A stretch of DNA of 64,000 nucleotides from Campylobacter fetus subsp. fetus (GTDB lineage Bacteria; Campylobacterota; Campylobacteria; Campylobacterales; Campylobacteraceae): NCBI RefSeq assembly GCF_900475935.1, contig NZ_LS483431.1, forward strand, positions 372,001 to 436,000, written 5' to 3'. How positions within the stretch are numbered: the stretch's first letter is position 1; each line of letters opens with the position of its first letter. The position numbers and the translations under genes are program-made. The notes below the pieces were generated by a model. That model was not told where the DNA came from, searched no databases, and saw only the letters and a program-made list of their open reading frames with translations. This document shows, piece after piece, positions 46,252-55,494 of the stretch.

Positions 46252-48044
46252 AAGAATTTATAAAAGAGTATAAAAGACTATACGATACTAGTTTTAATCC
46301 CGGTTTTAAAGGGGAATTTGAAAAATTCTATAAACTTTTAACTGAGCCTAAGTTTCATCCTAGCGGATTTTTATTTGATAGATTGAATTTTTTAAACTCA
46401 TTAAATTATGAACCGCCTATAGTGGCCGTAGTAGGGCAGTTTAGCAGTGGAAAATCCAGCTTTTTAAATGCTCTTTTAGGAAGCGATATACTACCTACTG
46501 GAGTTGTTCCTGTCACAGCAAAACCTACATATATAAAGTACGCGCCGAATCTTATGCTAAAAGCTCTTTTCTTTGATGGAAGACAGGAGTATCATAGTAT
46601 CGATGAGCTTGGAGCTTTTGTGGATCAAAGAGTTAGCTTAAAAGATGTTAAATGTCTTAATATCTACGCTCCAAACGAGATTTTAAAAAAAGTTAGTTTC
46701 ATAGATACTCCTGGTCTTAACTCAAGAAGCGACGCCGATACGTATGAAACAAAGCAAATTTTAAAAGAAGCAGTAGCGCTCATATGGATAAGTCTTATAG
46801 ATAATGCAGCAAGAAAAAGTGAGTTAGACGAGCTAAATCTTATACCAAATTCGCTAAGACAAAATGCGATTTGTCTTCTAAATCAAAAAGATAAACTTAG
46901 CTCAAGCGAGATACAAAATGTACTTAGCCATTCTAAAACTACATATGAAAATTATTTTAGCGATATACTTCCGGTATCTGCGAAGATGCAAAAAGAGGGT
47001 TCTAAAGATAGCGGTTTTGAGCAGGTTTTTAAATTTATAGATAGATTAAATGAAAATAAAGAACAGTTTATAATATCTGAATGCTCTAAAATACTTGATT
47101 CAAACAGGGCGCAAAATGAGAAATTTATAGCTATTTTAGATGAGTTGGGAGATATTTTTGACGATTTTTGTATAAGCTGCGACTCTAAGCTTAGATGCCT
47201 TGAAAAAGAGTATTTAGATAAATTCGGACTATTTTTTGAAACTATTAAACAAAATGCGGCTCTTATAGCAAGCGAGATAAATGGCTGTTTGAAAAGTGAA
47301 AAAAAGTCATATTTTAGACCTAAAAACGGTATCTTTCACAAAGATAGTTATGAAAAAATACAATACGAAAGAGTTATGTTACAAGGCGATGAAGTTCTTT
47401 CTAAACTCATTTATAACGATGATAAACTAAATAAGGTTTTTAAAAAATTTAAGCGCGATCTGGGTGAATTTCAAAGCAAAATTATTGCCGATTTGTCCGC
47501 TGTTTTTGATGAATTGAAAGATGAGGTTTTAGTCTATAAAGCAAAATATGAGAGCTTAAGAAAAAGTGATTCTTTGCATTCTGATGTATTATTTGCAGAT
47601 ATTAGAAAGTTTAGCAGTGAAGTTTATGCGCTGTTTTTGAATGAGTTTGAGAAGTCGCTTTTTGATAAGTATGCAAAGCTTGGACTATTTTTTGAAAGAG
47701 TTTTTATAAAAGTTACTCAAAATTATCAAAATGCAGTTAAGCTAAGCGTATCTTTTATAGAGCAAAAGTGCCAAAAAGCAAGCGATGACTATGAGAGCGA
47801 TCCTATTGCTTTTAGCCTTTATTATCCGCAATTAAGTGAGATAAATGAGCGTCTGCTTACAAATCTTAGTTATTATGAGTTTGAGAATGACTTTATAGGA
47901 AGCAGCACTTTTATATCTAAATTTATAAATGAACTAATTGGTAATTTTAAAGACATAAAAGATGAAAATTTGAAATATATTTCTGCTCTAAAAGAGCGTT
48001 ATGCTTTAAATTTAAAAGAGTTAGAAATTAAATTTTATTTTTAA
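46245..48044 (+). CDS. Dynamin-like GTPase, DLP2 type
   Basis: 599 residues. G1 VGQFSSGKSSFLNAL (about 63-77), G2 Thr in TGVVPVTAKPTYI, G3 DTPGLNSRS, G4 LNQKDKL, then an extended helical region to the end. Partner of the DLP1-type protein; translational coupling by a 7-bp overlap supports a fixed ratio. A hydrophobic stretch near 475-500 may be the membrane-touching tip. Confidence 0.88.
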   Translation: MLKEFIKEYKRLYDTSFNPGFKGEFEKFYKLLTEPKFHPSGFLFDRLNFLNSLNYEPPIVAVVGQFSSGKSSFLNALLGSDILPTGVVPVTAKPTYIKYAPNLMLKALFFDGRQEYHSIDELGAFVDQRVSLKDVKCLNIYAPNEILKKVSFIDTPGLNSRSDADTYETKQILKEAVALIWISLIDNAARKSELDELNLIPNSLRQNAICLLNQKDKLSSSEIQNVLSHSKTTYENYFSDILPVSAKMQKEGSKDSGFEQVFKFIDRLNENKEQFIISECSKILDSNRAQNEKFIAILDELGDIFDDFCISCDSKLRCLEKEYLDKFGLFFETIKQNAALIASEINGCLKSEKKSYFRPKNGIFHKDSYEKIQYERVMLQGDEVLSKLIYNDDKLNKVFKKFKRDLGEFQSKIIADLSAVFDELKDEVLVYKAKYESLRKSDSLHSDVLFADIRKFSSEVYALFLNEFEKSLFDKYAKLGLFFERVFIKVTQNYQNAVKLSVSFIEQKCQKASDDYESDPIAFSLYYPQLSEINERLLTNLSYYEFENDFIGSSTFISKFINELIGNFKDIKDENLKYISALKERYALNLKELEIKFYF

Positions 48045-48071
48045 ATACGCTTTTTAGTTAATGTGCGTATT
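48044..48071 (+). terminator. Hairpin after DLP2
   Basis: AATACGC / GCGTATT (48044-48050 with 48065-48071), 14-nt loop, then TCTTTTAGG; it starts on the last base of the stop codon. Confidence 0.45.
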
Positions 48072-48147
48072 CTTTTAGGCACTTTTTTATTAAACTATAA
48101 ACTTAACTTATTTTTTTTACAATAAATTTAAAAATTATAAGTTTAAA

Positions 48148-48159
48148 TGACTAAAATCA
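48148..48159. promoter_or_regulatory. Candidate Crp/Fnr-type site before the nos block
   Basis: TGA-N6-TCA within AATGACTAAAATCAAC. The right half ATCAA is a perfect FNR half-site, the left half is degenerate. Its centre (48153.5) is 29.5 bp before the TATAAT at 48183, the same distance as the CRP-type operator in front of the torA-like gene. Confidence 0.4.
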
Positions 48160-48182
48160 ACCACAAAACAGGCAAAAAATGA

Positions 48183-48188
48183 TATAAT
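48183..48188 (+). promoter_or_regulatory. -10 element upstream of the propeller gene and nosZ
   Basis: TATAAT in ATGATATAATATAAAA. Transcription would start near 48195, which makes the ATG at 48198 almost leaderless and favours the ATG at 48219. Confidence 0.5.
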
Positions 48189-48218
48189 ATAAAAATTATG
48201 TTAAATAAAGATTGCATT

Positions 48219-49085
48219 ATGATTAAAATAATTTTTATTATTTGTTTCTTTTTTTCTTTTTCTTTTGCCGAGTGCAAAATTGTTCAAAATACTAGTAATG
48301 ATATAGTCTTTACTTCTAGTAGTGAGGATAAAATAGTTTATTACGATGGAAAAAAACTACTATTAAAAAGTTTGCCGAGTTTAAAAACTACTCTTGATAA
48401 AGAGTACGATCCGCGCTCTTTAACATCTGTTATTTTGAGTGAAAATGAGATTATAGCAGGGTTTAAAAACGGTTTTGCTTATAGTATATATTTAAATGGA
48501 TATGAAGAGGCGATTATAAATCCTAATAAAACTTCTTTGTATAAGCCGGTTTCTTCCATCGCTAAATTTAAAGATAAATTGGCGTTTGTTATCGGCAATG
48601 AAAGCGTAGTTATATATGATAAGATAAATAAAATATATAAAAAAACTAATATTGACAATAGTTCCAAAGTTATGTTTTCTAAATTTATGAATGATATTTT
48701 TTATTTTGCCTGTTACGATAGGAGCTTTTACGAGCTAGATACATTAAATTTAAAATTAAAAAAGCTTTTTAAGACTCCAAGCCTTATAACATCTTTTGAT
48801 CTGATAAATAACAAACCAGTAGTCGGTTTGATAAACGGAAATGCTTATTTTGAAGGCAAGACTTACGAGATATCAAAAGGCGCACTTACAAAGATATTAG
48901 TAAGTGGTGATTCTATGATATTTGGTGATGATAAAGGCGATATATATATTTATGATTTAAACTTTAAGTTTAAAAATAAAATGAAAACCAGCAGCGATAC
49001 AATTCGGGATATGTTTATAGATAAAAATCTAGGTCTAGTAGTTCTTCTATGGGATTCTAGGGTTTATAGCTGCAAAATTAACTAG
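48219..49085 (+). CDS. Periplasmic beta-propeller-like protein (NapL-like) ahead of nosZ
   Basis: 288 residues from ATG 48219, giving a clean Sec signal peptide (MIKIIFIICFFFSFSFA); the frame also opens at ATG 48198, and neither start has a clear ribosome site. The rest shows repeated four-strand units with motifs of the type LINGNAYFEGK, GDDKGDIYIYD and DSRVYSCK, like WD40/PQQ propellers. NapL of epsilonproteobacterial nap clusters is a propeller of similar size, and its role is unknown. It lies 41 bp before nosZ and probably shares its promoter. It could act in NosZ maturation or electron delivery, but I see no cofactor motif. Not NosR, which is absent. Confidence 0.6.
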   Translation: MIKIIFIICFFFSFSFAECKIVQNTSNDIVFTSSSEDKIVYYDGKKLLLKSLPSLKTTLDKEYDPRSLTSVILSENEIIAGFKNGFAYSIYLNGYEEAIINPNKTSLYKPVSSIAKFKDKLAFVIGNESVVIYDKINKIYKKTNIDNSSKVMFSKFMNDIFYFACYDRSFYELDTLNLKLKKLFKTPSLITSFDLINNKPVVGLINGNAYFEGKTYEISKGALTKILVSGDSMIFGDDKGDIYIYDLNFKFKNKMKTSSDTIRDMFIDKNLGLVVLLWDSRVYSCKIN

Positions 49086-49126
49086 GTATCCAAATTTGAT
49101 ACAAAATTTTTAAAAAGGAGAGCCTT

Positions 49127-51721
49127 ATGAGTAGTTTTTTGAAAACTCCGTTTGTACTTACGGCTGGCATCTGTCTTAGCTTGTCATCTGTTTTTGGTGC
49201 AAGTGAGCTTGAAACTATCATGAAAGAGCGAAACTTGAGCGAAAAAGATGTTCTAGCGGCAGCTAAAACTTATCAGCCAAGTGGTCGTAAAGATGAGTTC
49301 ATCGTTTTTTCATCTGGCGGACAAAGCGGACAGGTTATAGTTTATGGTGTCCCATCTATGAGGATTTACAAATATATCGGCGTATTTACTCCAGAGCCTT
49401 GGCAAGGATACGGATATGACAATGAAAGCAAAGCTATACTAAAAAGCGGAGCTATCAGAGGCAAAGAGATAAGCTGGGGAGATACTCACCACCCGAATTT
49501 CACTGAGAAAAACGGCGAATACGTGGGTGATTATCTATTTATAAATGATAAAGCCAACCCTAGAATGGCTGTTATCAGCTTGCACGACTTTGAGACAACT
49601 CAAATCGTAGTAAATCCTATCATGAAAAGTGAGCACGGCGGTAGCTTTGTTACTCCAAATACCGAGTATGTTATCGAAGCTAGCCAATATGCAGCTCCGC
49701 TTGATAATAACTATCACCCGATAGAGGAATATGAGGCGGTTTATAGAGGTGCTGTTACATTTTGGAAATTTGATTATCCAAAAGGTAAAATAGATGAGAA
49801 AAAATCATTCTCACTTGAACTTCCTCCATACATGCAAGACTTAAGCGATGCAGGTAAAGGCGAGTCTATGGGCTGGGGCTTCACAAACAGCTTTAACTCA
49901 GAGATGTATACAGGCGGTATCGAAAAAGGTCTTCCTCCGTTTGAGGCTGGTATGAGTAGAAATGATACTGACTATATGCACGTTTATAACTGGCAAGCAT
50001 TAGAAAAACTTGTACAAGATCCAAAAAATTATACAATTATAAATGATCATAAAGTTATTCCTATTAGTGTTGCAGTTGCAAACAATGCTCTATTTTTAAT
50101 TCCTGAGCCAAAATCTCCACACGGTGTAGATGTAACTCCTGATGGTAGATATATAGTAGTCGGCGGTAAGCTAGATACTCACGCTAGTGTTTATGACTTC
50201 AGAAAAATCAAAAATTTGATTGACAAAAAAGACTTTGCAGGCAAAGATCCTTTTGGTATTCCTATTCTTGATATGAAAAAGGCTCTTCACGGACAAGTAG
50301 AACTTGGTCTTGGACCACTTCATAATACATTTGAAGAAAAAGACGGTATCATCTATACATCATTGTATGTTGATAGTCAAATCGTAAAATGGGATTATAA
50401 AAATTTAAAAGTTCTAGACAGAGTAAATGTACACTATAACATAGGTCACCTTGACACTATGGAAGGTAAATCAGCAAAACCTATAGGCAAATATGCTTTA
50501 GCGCTTGATAAACTTTCAATAGACAGATTTAATCCGGTCGGTCCTCTTCATCCACAAAATCACCAACTTATCGATATAACAGGTCCTAAAATGGAGCTAA
50601 TATACGATATGCCGATTCCACTAGGTGAACCTCACGATGTTGTATCTATAGCAGCTAGCAAACTAAAACCTGCTATGACATACAAAATGGGTACAAACTC
50701 AAGAACCGGTGAGCAATCAGTCGGTATGACTCTAGCTGGACAAGAGAGAATAGAAAGAAACGGTAAAAACGTAACCGTATATGCTACAATGATAAGAAGC
50801 CATATCAACCCAGAGCATATAGAATTAAATAAAGGCGATAACGTTACTATCTATCTAACAAACTTAGAGCGTGCTCAAGATGAGACTCACGGATTTGCTA
50901 TAGATCTTTATAACGTACATGCTTCTATAGAACCAGGTAAAACTGCAAGCGTTAGCTTTGTAGCCGATATGGAAGGTGTTTTCCCTTACTATTGTACCGA
51001 GTTCTGTTCAGCTCTTCACCTTGAGATGATGGGTTATATGTATGTAAAAGATCCAAACAAGAAGTATGAATCAGTTAAAAAAGCAAAACTTAAAGAGCTT
51101 ACAAAAGAGCAATTAGAAGCTGAATATAAAAAAGTTATAGCAACAAATAAAGCAACTGACGATGTTATCCAAAGTGTTGTTACATTCTTAAAAGAAAAAC
51201 ACTTCGAGAAATATCCAAAAGTTAAACAACTTGTTGAAGATGCACTTGATCAATACGGAAAAATACCTGAAGTTAAAGCCAAAGCTGATGCTGCTTATAA
51301 AGCAGGTGATGTAAATGGCGCTATCCTTTGGGAATACCAAGTATGGCAATACATGGTAAAAACAGCCGATGTTGGTTTAAGGGCTAAAAACAACCTTACA
51401 AAAGCTCTTGCAACTCCTATGAGTAAAGTTCAAGCTCGCGGTGAAGAAGCATACTTAAAAGGCGGATGTAACGGTTGTCACGTTATCGGTCAAGTAAGTT
51501 CAGGCCCGGATCTAACAGGCGTTTTACTAAGACATGATAATGCTGAGCAATGGGTATTTGATTTTATCAAAAATCCAGCTAGCAAATACGAAGAAGACTA
51601 CGTAAAAGCTATGATTAATTACTTTAATCTAAGAATGCCAAATCAACATATGACCGATCAAGAGATCAAAGATATCATCGAGTACCTAAAATGGATCGAT
51701 GAGAATGCAGGACTTAATTAG
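49127..51721 (+). CDS. nosZ: Nitrous oxide reductase NosZ, clade II with fused C-terminal cytochrome c
   Basis: 864 residues. Sec-type signal peptide (no twin arginine), characteristic of clade II. CuZ ligands start at DTHHPNFTE (His121, His122). The CuA motif is YYCTEFCSALHLEMM with Cys623, Cys627, His631 and Met634. A C-terminal haem c domain carries CNGCH (781-785), as in Wolinella succinogenes NosZ. It reduces N2O to N2 in the periplasm. ATG follows the strong AAAAAGGAGAG. First gene of nosZBDGC1C2HFYL. Confidence 0.97.
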   Translation: MSSFLKTPFVLTAGICLSLSSVFGASELETIMKERNLSEKDVLAAAKTYQPSGRKDEFIVFSSGGQSGQVIVYGVPSMRIYKYIGVFTPEPWQGYGYDNESKAILKSGAIRGKEISWGDTHHPNFTEKNGEYVGDYLFINDKANPRMAVISLHDFETTQIVVNPIMKSEHGGSFVTPNTEYVIEASQYAAPLDNNYHPIEEYEAVYRGAVTFWKFDYPKGKIDEKKSFSLELPPYMQDLSDAGKGESMGWGFTNSFNSEMYTGGIEKGLPPFEAGMSRNDTDYMHVYNWQALEKLVQDPKNYTIINDHKVIPISVAVANNALFLIPEPKSPHGVDVTPDGRYIVVGGKLDTHASVYDFRKIKNLIDKKDFAGKDPFGIPILDMKKALHGQVELGLGPLHNTFEEKDGIIYTSLYVDSQIVKWDYKNLKVLDRVNVHYNIGHLDTMEGKSAKPIGKYALALDKLSIDRFNPVGPLHPQNHQLIDITGPKMELIYDMPIPLGEPHDVVSIAASKLKPAMTYKMGTNSRTGEQSVGMTLAGQERIERNGKNVTVYATMIRSHINPEHIELNKGDNVTIYLTNLERAQDETHGFAIDLYNVHASIEPGKTASVSFVADMEGVFPYYCTEFCSALHLEMMGYMYVKDPNKKYESVKKAKLKELTKEQLEAEYKKVIATNKATDDVIQSVVTFLKEKHFEKYPKVKQLVEDALDQYGKIPEVKAKADAAYKAGDVNGAILWEYQVWQYMVKTADVGLRAKNNLTKALATPMSKVQARGEEAYLKGGCNGCHVIGQVSSGPDLTGVLLRHDNAEQWVFDFIKNPASKYEEDYVKAMINYFNLRMPNQHMTDQEIKDIIEYLKWIDENAGLN

Positions 51722-51752
51722 TCTAGTTGATGTAATCCAAAATCGGATTTTT

Positions 51753-51779
51753 GCAAAGGCGAGCTTTGCTCGTCTTTGC
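51753..51779 (+). terminator. GC-rich hairpin between nosZ and nosB
   Basis: 12-bp stem (51753-51764 with 51768-51779, one G-U) with a TTT loop, followed by TTTTAAATTT. It could end or stabilise the nosZ message ahead of the rest of the operon. Its 3' arm overlaps the next hairpin. Confidence 0.65.
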
Positions 51780-51820
51780 TTTTAAATTTAATAGGCTAGA
51801 TTATTAAATTTAAAAGCAAA
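51775..51820 (+). repeat. 18-bp perfect hairpin overlapping the nosZ-nosB terminator
   Basis: 51775-51792 is the exact reverse complement of 51803-51820, with a 10-nt loop. The first five bases (51775-51779) belong to the 3' arm of the previous hairpin, so both cannot be fully formed at once. It ends 28 bp before the nosB ATG. Confidence 0.6.
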
Positions 51821-51847
51821 TTTAAAAAACAAACTAAAGGAAATGAG

Positions 51848-52615
51848 ATGAAAAGGTATCAAATTTATACTATACTGGCGCTTATTTTAATGACTGTCGG
51901 ATTTACTATTCCAGTTATTGCATATCATGGAATGGGGGCTAAGATAAAAGAAGAAAAAGCACTTCCTTCGTATGTATATCCTATATATAATTTTTACTCA
52001 AGTTTTCAGTATAAAAATCATCTTATGCCTGATGATATAAAAAAAGATTTAAGAAAAATGATAGAAAATAGATCAGAAATAGGTGTTCCAAGTCTTCCTA
52101 TCTGGTATGTTTCGCTAGAAGCTCCAAACTATCCAAAAGAGGCTTTTCCGGATGGAATTCCCGTGTATTTTCACGTAGATGGATATAGCGGTGACGTTCA
52201 TGAGATGAATACCATAAATCACTATATCGGAATGTATCCTATGGAACACGGCGGAAATACAGAAAGAGCTATAGCTCCGTATTATCTGTTGGTTGCGACT
52301 ATATTTATGCTTTTATATTTATATTACGATGGCAAAGGAAACTCTCTTTTACTTATACCGACTATCATAGCTCCGGTTCTATTTATGAGCGCATTTGTAG
52401 GTTGGCTTTACTGGTATGGGCACAATATGCAAGAGTGGGGCGCATTTAAGATAAAACCGTTTATGCCAACAGCCTTAGGAGACGGTAAAGTAGCTCAATT
52501 CACTACCCATTCATATCCTACTATCGGTTTTTGGGTCATGATGGCTATGAGTATATTTTGTATATTGGCTATATTTTCAAAGAAAAAATATCTGAAATCT
52601 AAGGCTGATTCGTGA
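51848..52615 (+). CDS. nosB: NosB, membrane protein of epsilonproteobacterial nos clusters
   Basis: 255 residues with an N-terminal helix (8-28), a periplasmic segment of about 120 residues with several His, Tyr and Met (for example YHGMG, NHYIGMYPMEHGG), and three C-terminal helices. NosB occurs only with clade II nos clusters, and W. succinogenes needs it for N2O respiration; the molecular role is unknown. Ribosome site AAAGGAAATG. It overlaps nosD by 4 bp. Confidence 0.85.
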   Translation: MKRYQIYTILALILMTVGFTIPVIAYHGMGAKIKEEKALPSYVYPIYNFYSSFQYKNHLMPDDIKKDLRKMIENRSEIGVPSLPIWYVSLEAPNYPKEAFPDGIPVYFHVDGYSGDVHEMNTINHYIGMYPMEHGGNTERAIAPYYLLVATIFMLLYLYYDGKGNSLLLIPTIIAPVLFMSAFVGWLYWYGHNMQEWGAFKIKPFMPTALGDGKVAQFTTHSYPTIGFWVMMAMSIFCILAIFSKKKYLKSKADS

Positions 52616-53826
52616 AAAAACTCTGCTTATTTTTATTGATTATCCAAGCAAGTTTGGCAAATCCTCTACAAGATGCTATCGATAGCGCAAATCCAGGGGA
52701 TATAATCGAGCTTGGAGATGCCAAATATACCGGAAATATCATAATAAATAAAGCCATAACGATAGACGGTAAAAATAAAGCAGTTATTCAAGGAGATGAA
52801 AAAGGAGATATTATAAAGATTATGAGTTCTAACGTCTCTCTTTTAAATTTAAATATCCAAGGTAGCGGCGATTCTCATACGACTTTAGATTCGGCTATTA
52901 GCTGTGATCAAGCAAATGAGATAAACATTATCGGCAATCACATAAGCGACTCTTTGTTTGGCATAAACTTTAAGCAGTGTAACGCTTCTGTGATAAAAGA
53001 TAATTTTATAACTTCAAAAAACGTTGATTTAGGACTTAGAGGCGATGCTATAAGACTTTGGTATAGTCATGACAATATAGTAGAGAACAACCATATATTA
53101 AAAAGTAGAGATATGGTTATTTGGTACTCAAGCAACAACGAAATTAGAAAAAATATAGGAGAAGAGGGTAGATATTCTCTTCATTTTATGTATGCAGGAA
53201 AAAATTTAGTTGAAGATAACATTTTTAAACTAAATTCAGTCGGAATATTTTTTATGTTCTCATCTGGATCTCTTGTAAGAAATAATCAGGTTCTAAACTC
53301 AACTGGAGCATTTGGAGTTGGTATTGGTATGAAAGATACGAGCGATTTTGTAATACAAAATAATATTTTATCTTATAACGCAAGAGGATTATATCTTGAT
53401 CAGTCGCCGTTTCAACCAGGAACGATAAATAAATTTGAAAATAATAAAATTTTATACAACACGGTTGGAGTGCAGTTTCATGCTACTCAACATAAAAGTA
53501 TATTTTTAGAAAATGACTTTATAGGCAATATGGAAGTCGCTATAAATGATACTCCGGGATCTAAAATAGCCAAAAACGAGTGGAATAAAAACTATTTTGA
53601 CGATTATGAAGGTTTTGATAGAAATAAAGACGGTATAGGAGATTTACCATATCAAAACTATACGTATTTAGACTCGCTATGGCAGTATCATCCTAATTTA
53701 AGATTTTTTTACGGTAGTTCTGTTATAAGTATTTTAAATTTTATAGCTCGTTTAGCACCGTTTTCAAGTCCGGAGCTTCTCATAACAGATGAAAATCCAA
53801 GAATAAAAAGAGCATATCATGAATAG
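52612..53826 (+). CDS. nosD: NosD, periplasmic protein for NosZ copper-centre maturation
   Basis: 404 residues; signal peptide 1-16, then a right-handed beta-helix with NosD/PbH1 repeats (for example NIVENNHILKSRDMVIWYSS and NNILSYNARGLYLDQS). It works with the ABC complex NosFY in building CuZ. GTG start overlapping nosB. Confidence 0.93.
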   Translation: MKKLCLFLLIIQASLANPLQDAIDSANPGDIIELGDAKYTGNIIINKAITIDGKNKAVIQGDEKGDIIKIMSSNVSLLNLNIQGSGDSHTTLDSAISCDQANEINIIGNHISDSLFGINFKQCNASVIKDNFITSKNVDLGLRGDAIRLWYSHDNIVENNHILKSRDMVIWYSSNNEIRKNIGEEGRYSLHFMYAGKNLVEDNIFKLNSVGIFFMFSSGSLVRNNQVLNSTGAFGVGIGMKDTSDFVIQNNILSYNARGLYLDQSPFQPGTINKFENNKILYNTVGVQFHATQHKSIFLENDFIGNMEVAINDTPGSKIAKNEWNKNYFDDYEGFDRNKDGIGDLPYQNYTYLDSLWQYHPNLRFFYGSSVISILNFIARLAPFSSPELLITDENPRIKRAYHE

Positions 53827-54493
53827 ACGAAACTTTACTATATTTAGTTTAGCTACTTTAGCCTGTAGTGCTGCAGCTGGATATCTGTTAAGAGGATATG
53901 AAGCAAGAAATCACCTAAGACCTCCTGGAAGCGTAAAACACTTTGAGTCTCTATGTATAAAGTGCGGACAGTGTGTGCAGGTTTGCCCATATCATAGTAT
54001 AGAGCTTTTGGGTATTGATGATGGAATAAATTTAGCCTCAGCTTACATAGATCCTGCTAAAAGAGGCTGTTATCTATGTGATTTGTTTCCTTGCGTATTA
54101 TCTTGTCCAAGCGGTGCATTAGATCACAATACTACTAGTATAAAAGACGTTAAAATGGGCGTAGCCGTAGTAGTAAATTTAAAAAACTGCTATGCGAATC
54201 TCGGTAAAACAGTAGAACAAAGCGATGTCGCTCATTTGCTTGATAGAAAAGCTTATAACGAAAGAGAAGAAGCTGCTAAAAATATTATACAAAATAGCAT
54301 TGGTAAAAAGTGCGATCTATGCGTTTCATCATGCCCTGTAAGCGGAGCGATAAGCATCATAGATATAGAGGGCAAATCAGCCCCCAAAATAGATAAAAGC
54401 TGTGTTGGGTGTGGAGTATGCAGCGAGGTGTGCTTTGCTAAAGTTATAGATATAGCACCGGGCAGAACTTACGAAGAAATTTACAAGGAATAA
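53819..54493 (+). CDS. nosG: NosG, periplasmic polyferredoxin (NapG-like)
   Basis: 224 residues. N-terminus MNRRNFTIFSLATLACSAAA is a twin-arginine signal. Four cysteine clusters, CIKCGQCVQVCP, CYLCDLFPCVLSCP, CDLCVSSCP and CVGCGVCSEVC, hold [4Fe-4S] clusters. With NosH it forms a menaquinol dehydrogenase module that feeds NosC1/C2 and NosZ. It overlaps nosD by 8 bp. Confidence 0.93.
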   Translation: MNRRNFTIFSLATLACSAAAGYLLRGYEARNHLRPPGSVKHFESLCIKCGQCVQVCPYHSIELLGIDDGINLASAYIDPAKRGCYLCDLFPCVLSCPSGALDHNTTSIKDVKMGVAVVVNLKNCYANLGKTVEQSDVAHLLDRKAYNEREEAAKNIIQNSIGKKCDLCVSSCPVSGAISIIDIEGKSAPKIDKSCVGCGVCSEVCFAKVIDIAPGRTYEEIYKE

Positions 54494-54495
54494 CA

Positions 54496-55044
54496 ATGAA
54501 CAAAACACTTATATTTGCTAGTGCATTTTTACTATTAGTCGGCTGTAGCCAGCAAGATAACAAATTTGATAAAAATGAGACTAAAAATGAAGTAGTGGAA
54601 CAAAACGCGTCTATAGTGGTTAAAAAAAGTGAAAATCAAGTAAATGAGAAAAATAACTGGATAACCTATGATATAGACGGAAAAAAGAGCGTCAAATTTG
54701 GGCTCGGTGATGATAACAATGAAACTACAAAATCAATAGGTGCTTTAGCTATGACTAGAACTCCTCTTCAAAGCATAAATAAAGCTTTAATAAGAGGAAC
54801 TTTAAGTAAAAACTTCATCACTAAATGTTCGGCTTGTCATGATGATTATGCAAACGGCATTATAGGACCGTCTCTTCTTACAAAGAGTCAAGATGAGATA
54901 TTTAAAATGATAGAAGCTTATAAAACAAAAACTAAAGTAAATGTTTTAATGGTAGAACTTGTAAAACGTATGGACGATAAAGAGATTATGGATTTAGCGA
55001 TTGAGATAAGTACATTTAATGAGCAATTTAGGAGTAAGAAATGA
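54496..55044 (+). CDS. nosC1: NosC1, lipoprotein monohaem cytochrome c
   Basis: 182 residues. Lipobox LLVGC places the lipidated Cys at 17. A linker of about 90 polar residues precedes CSACH (about 113-117). It is a likely electron carrier between NosGH and NosZ. It overlaps nosC2 by 4 bp. Confidence 0.9.
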   Translation: MNKTLIFASAFLLLVGCSQQDNKFDKNETKNEVVEQNASIVVKKSENQVNEKNNWITYDIDGKKSVKFGLGDDNNETTKSIGALAMTRTPLQSINKALIRGTLSKNFITKCSACHDDYANGIIGPSLLTKSQDEIFKMIEAYKTKTKVNVLMVELVKRMDDKEIMDLAIEISTFNEQFRSKK

Positions 55045-55490
55045 ATATAGGCAAGGGTATAGCTTTAGGCTTTGGTGTAGTTATTGTTTTTTTAATGGGA
55101 TATTTGTTGATGAGCGGCGATGCGCAGCCAGAAGCTAAAGTAGCGGCGCAGAAAACTCAAAATCAGCCTGAGAAAAAAGCGGTAAATAATAATGACTTAG
55201 CTACAGACGCTGCAGAGTTGAATAAGATATTAGAGTTAAAACAGAGTTTAGAAAATACAAATGATGGTGTAAGCAAACTCTATTTAACTAGCTGCGCGCC
55301 GTGCCACGCAAAAGACGGAAAAGGAGTTATAGCTCCAAGTATAGCAGGAAAAAATAAAGAAGAAATTTTGGCTAGATTGCATGATTATAAAGCCAACCTT
55401 GTACCAAATACCCTTATGAAGGGCGTTTTGGATAATGTTAGCGATGAGAATTTAACCGCTTTAGCAGAAGAAATTTCTTTATTTAAGTAA
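55041..55490 (+). CDS. nosC2: NosC2, membrane-anchored monohaem cytochrome c
   Basis: 149 residues with an uncleaved-looking N-terminal helix (5-25), an Ala/Lys/Gln linker and CAPCHAKDGKG near residue 90. Shares a similar haem domain with NosC1 (both end in an ALAEEIS/DLAIEIS helix), so the two are probably paralogues. It is part of the NosG-C1-C2-H electron route known from W. succinogenes. Confidence 0.9.
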   Translation: MNIGKGIALGFGVVIVFLMGYLLMSGDAQPEAKVAAQKTQNQPEKKAVNNNDLATDAAELNKILELKQSLENTNDGVSKLYLTSCAPCHAKDGKGVIAPSIAGKNKEEILARLHDYKANLVPNTLMKGVLDNVSDENLTALAEEISLFK

Positions 55491-55494
55491 GATT

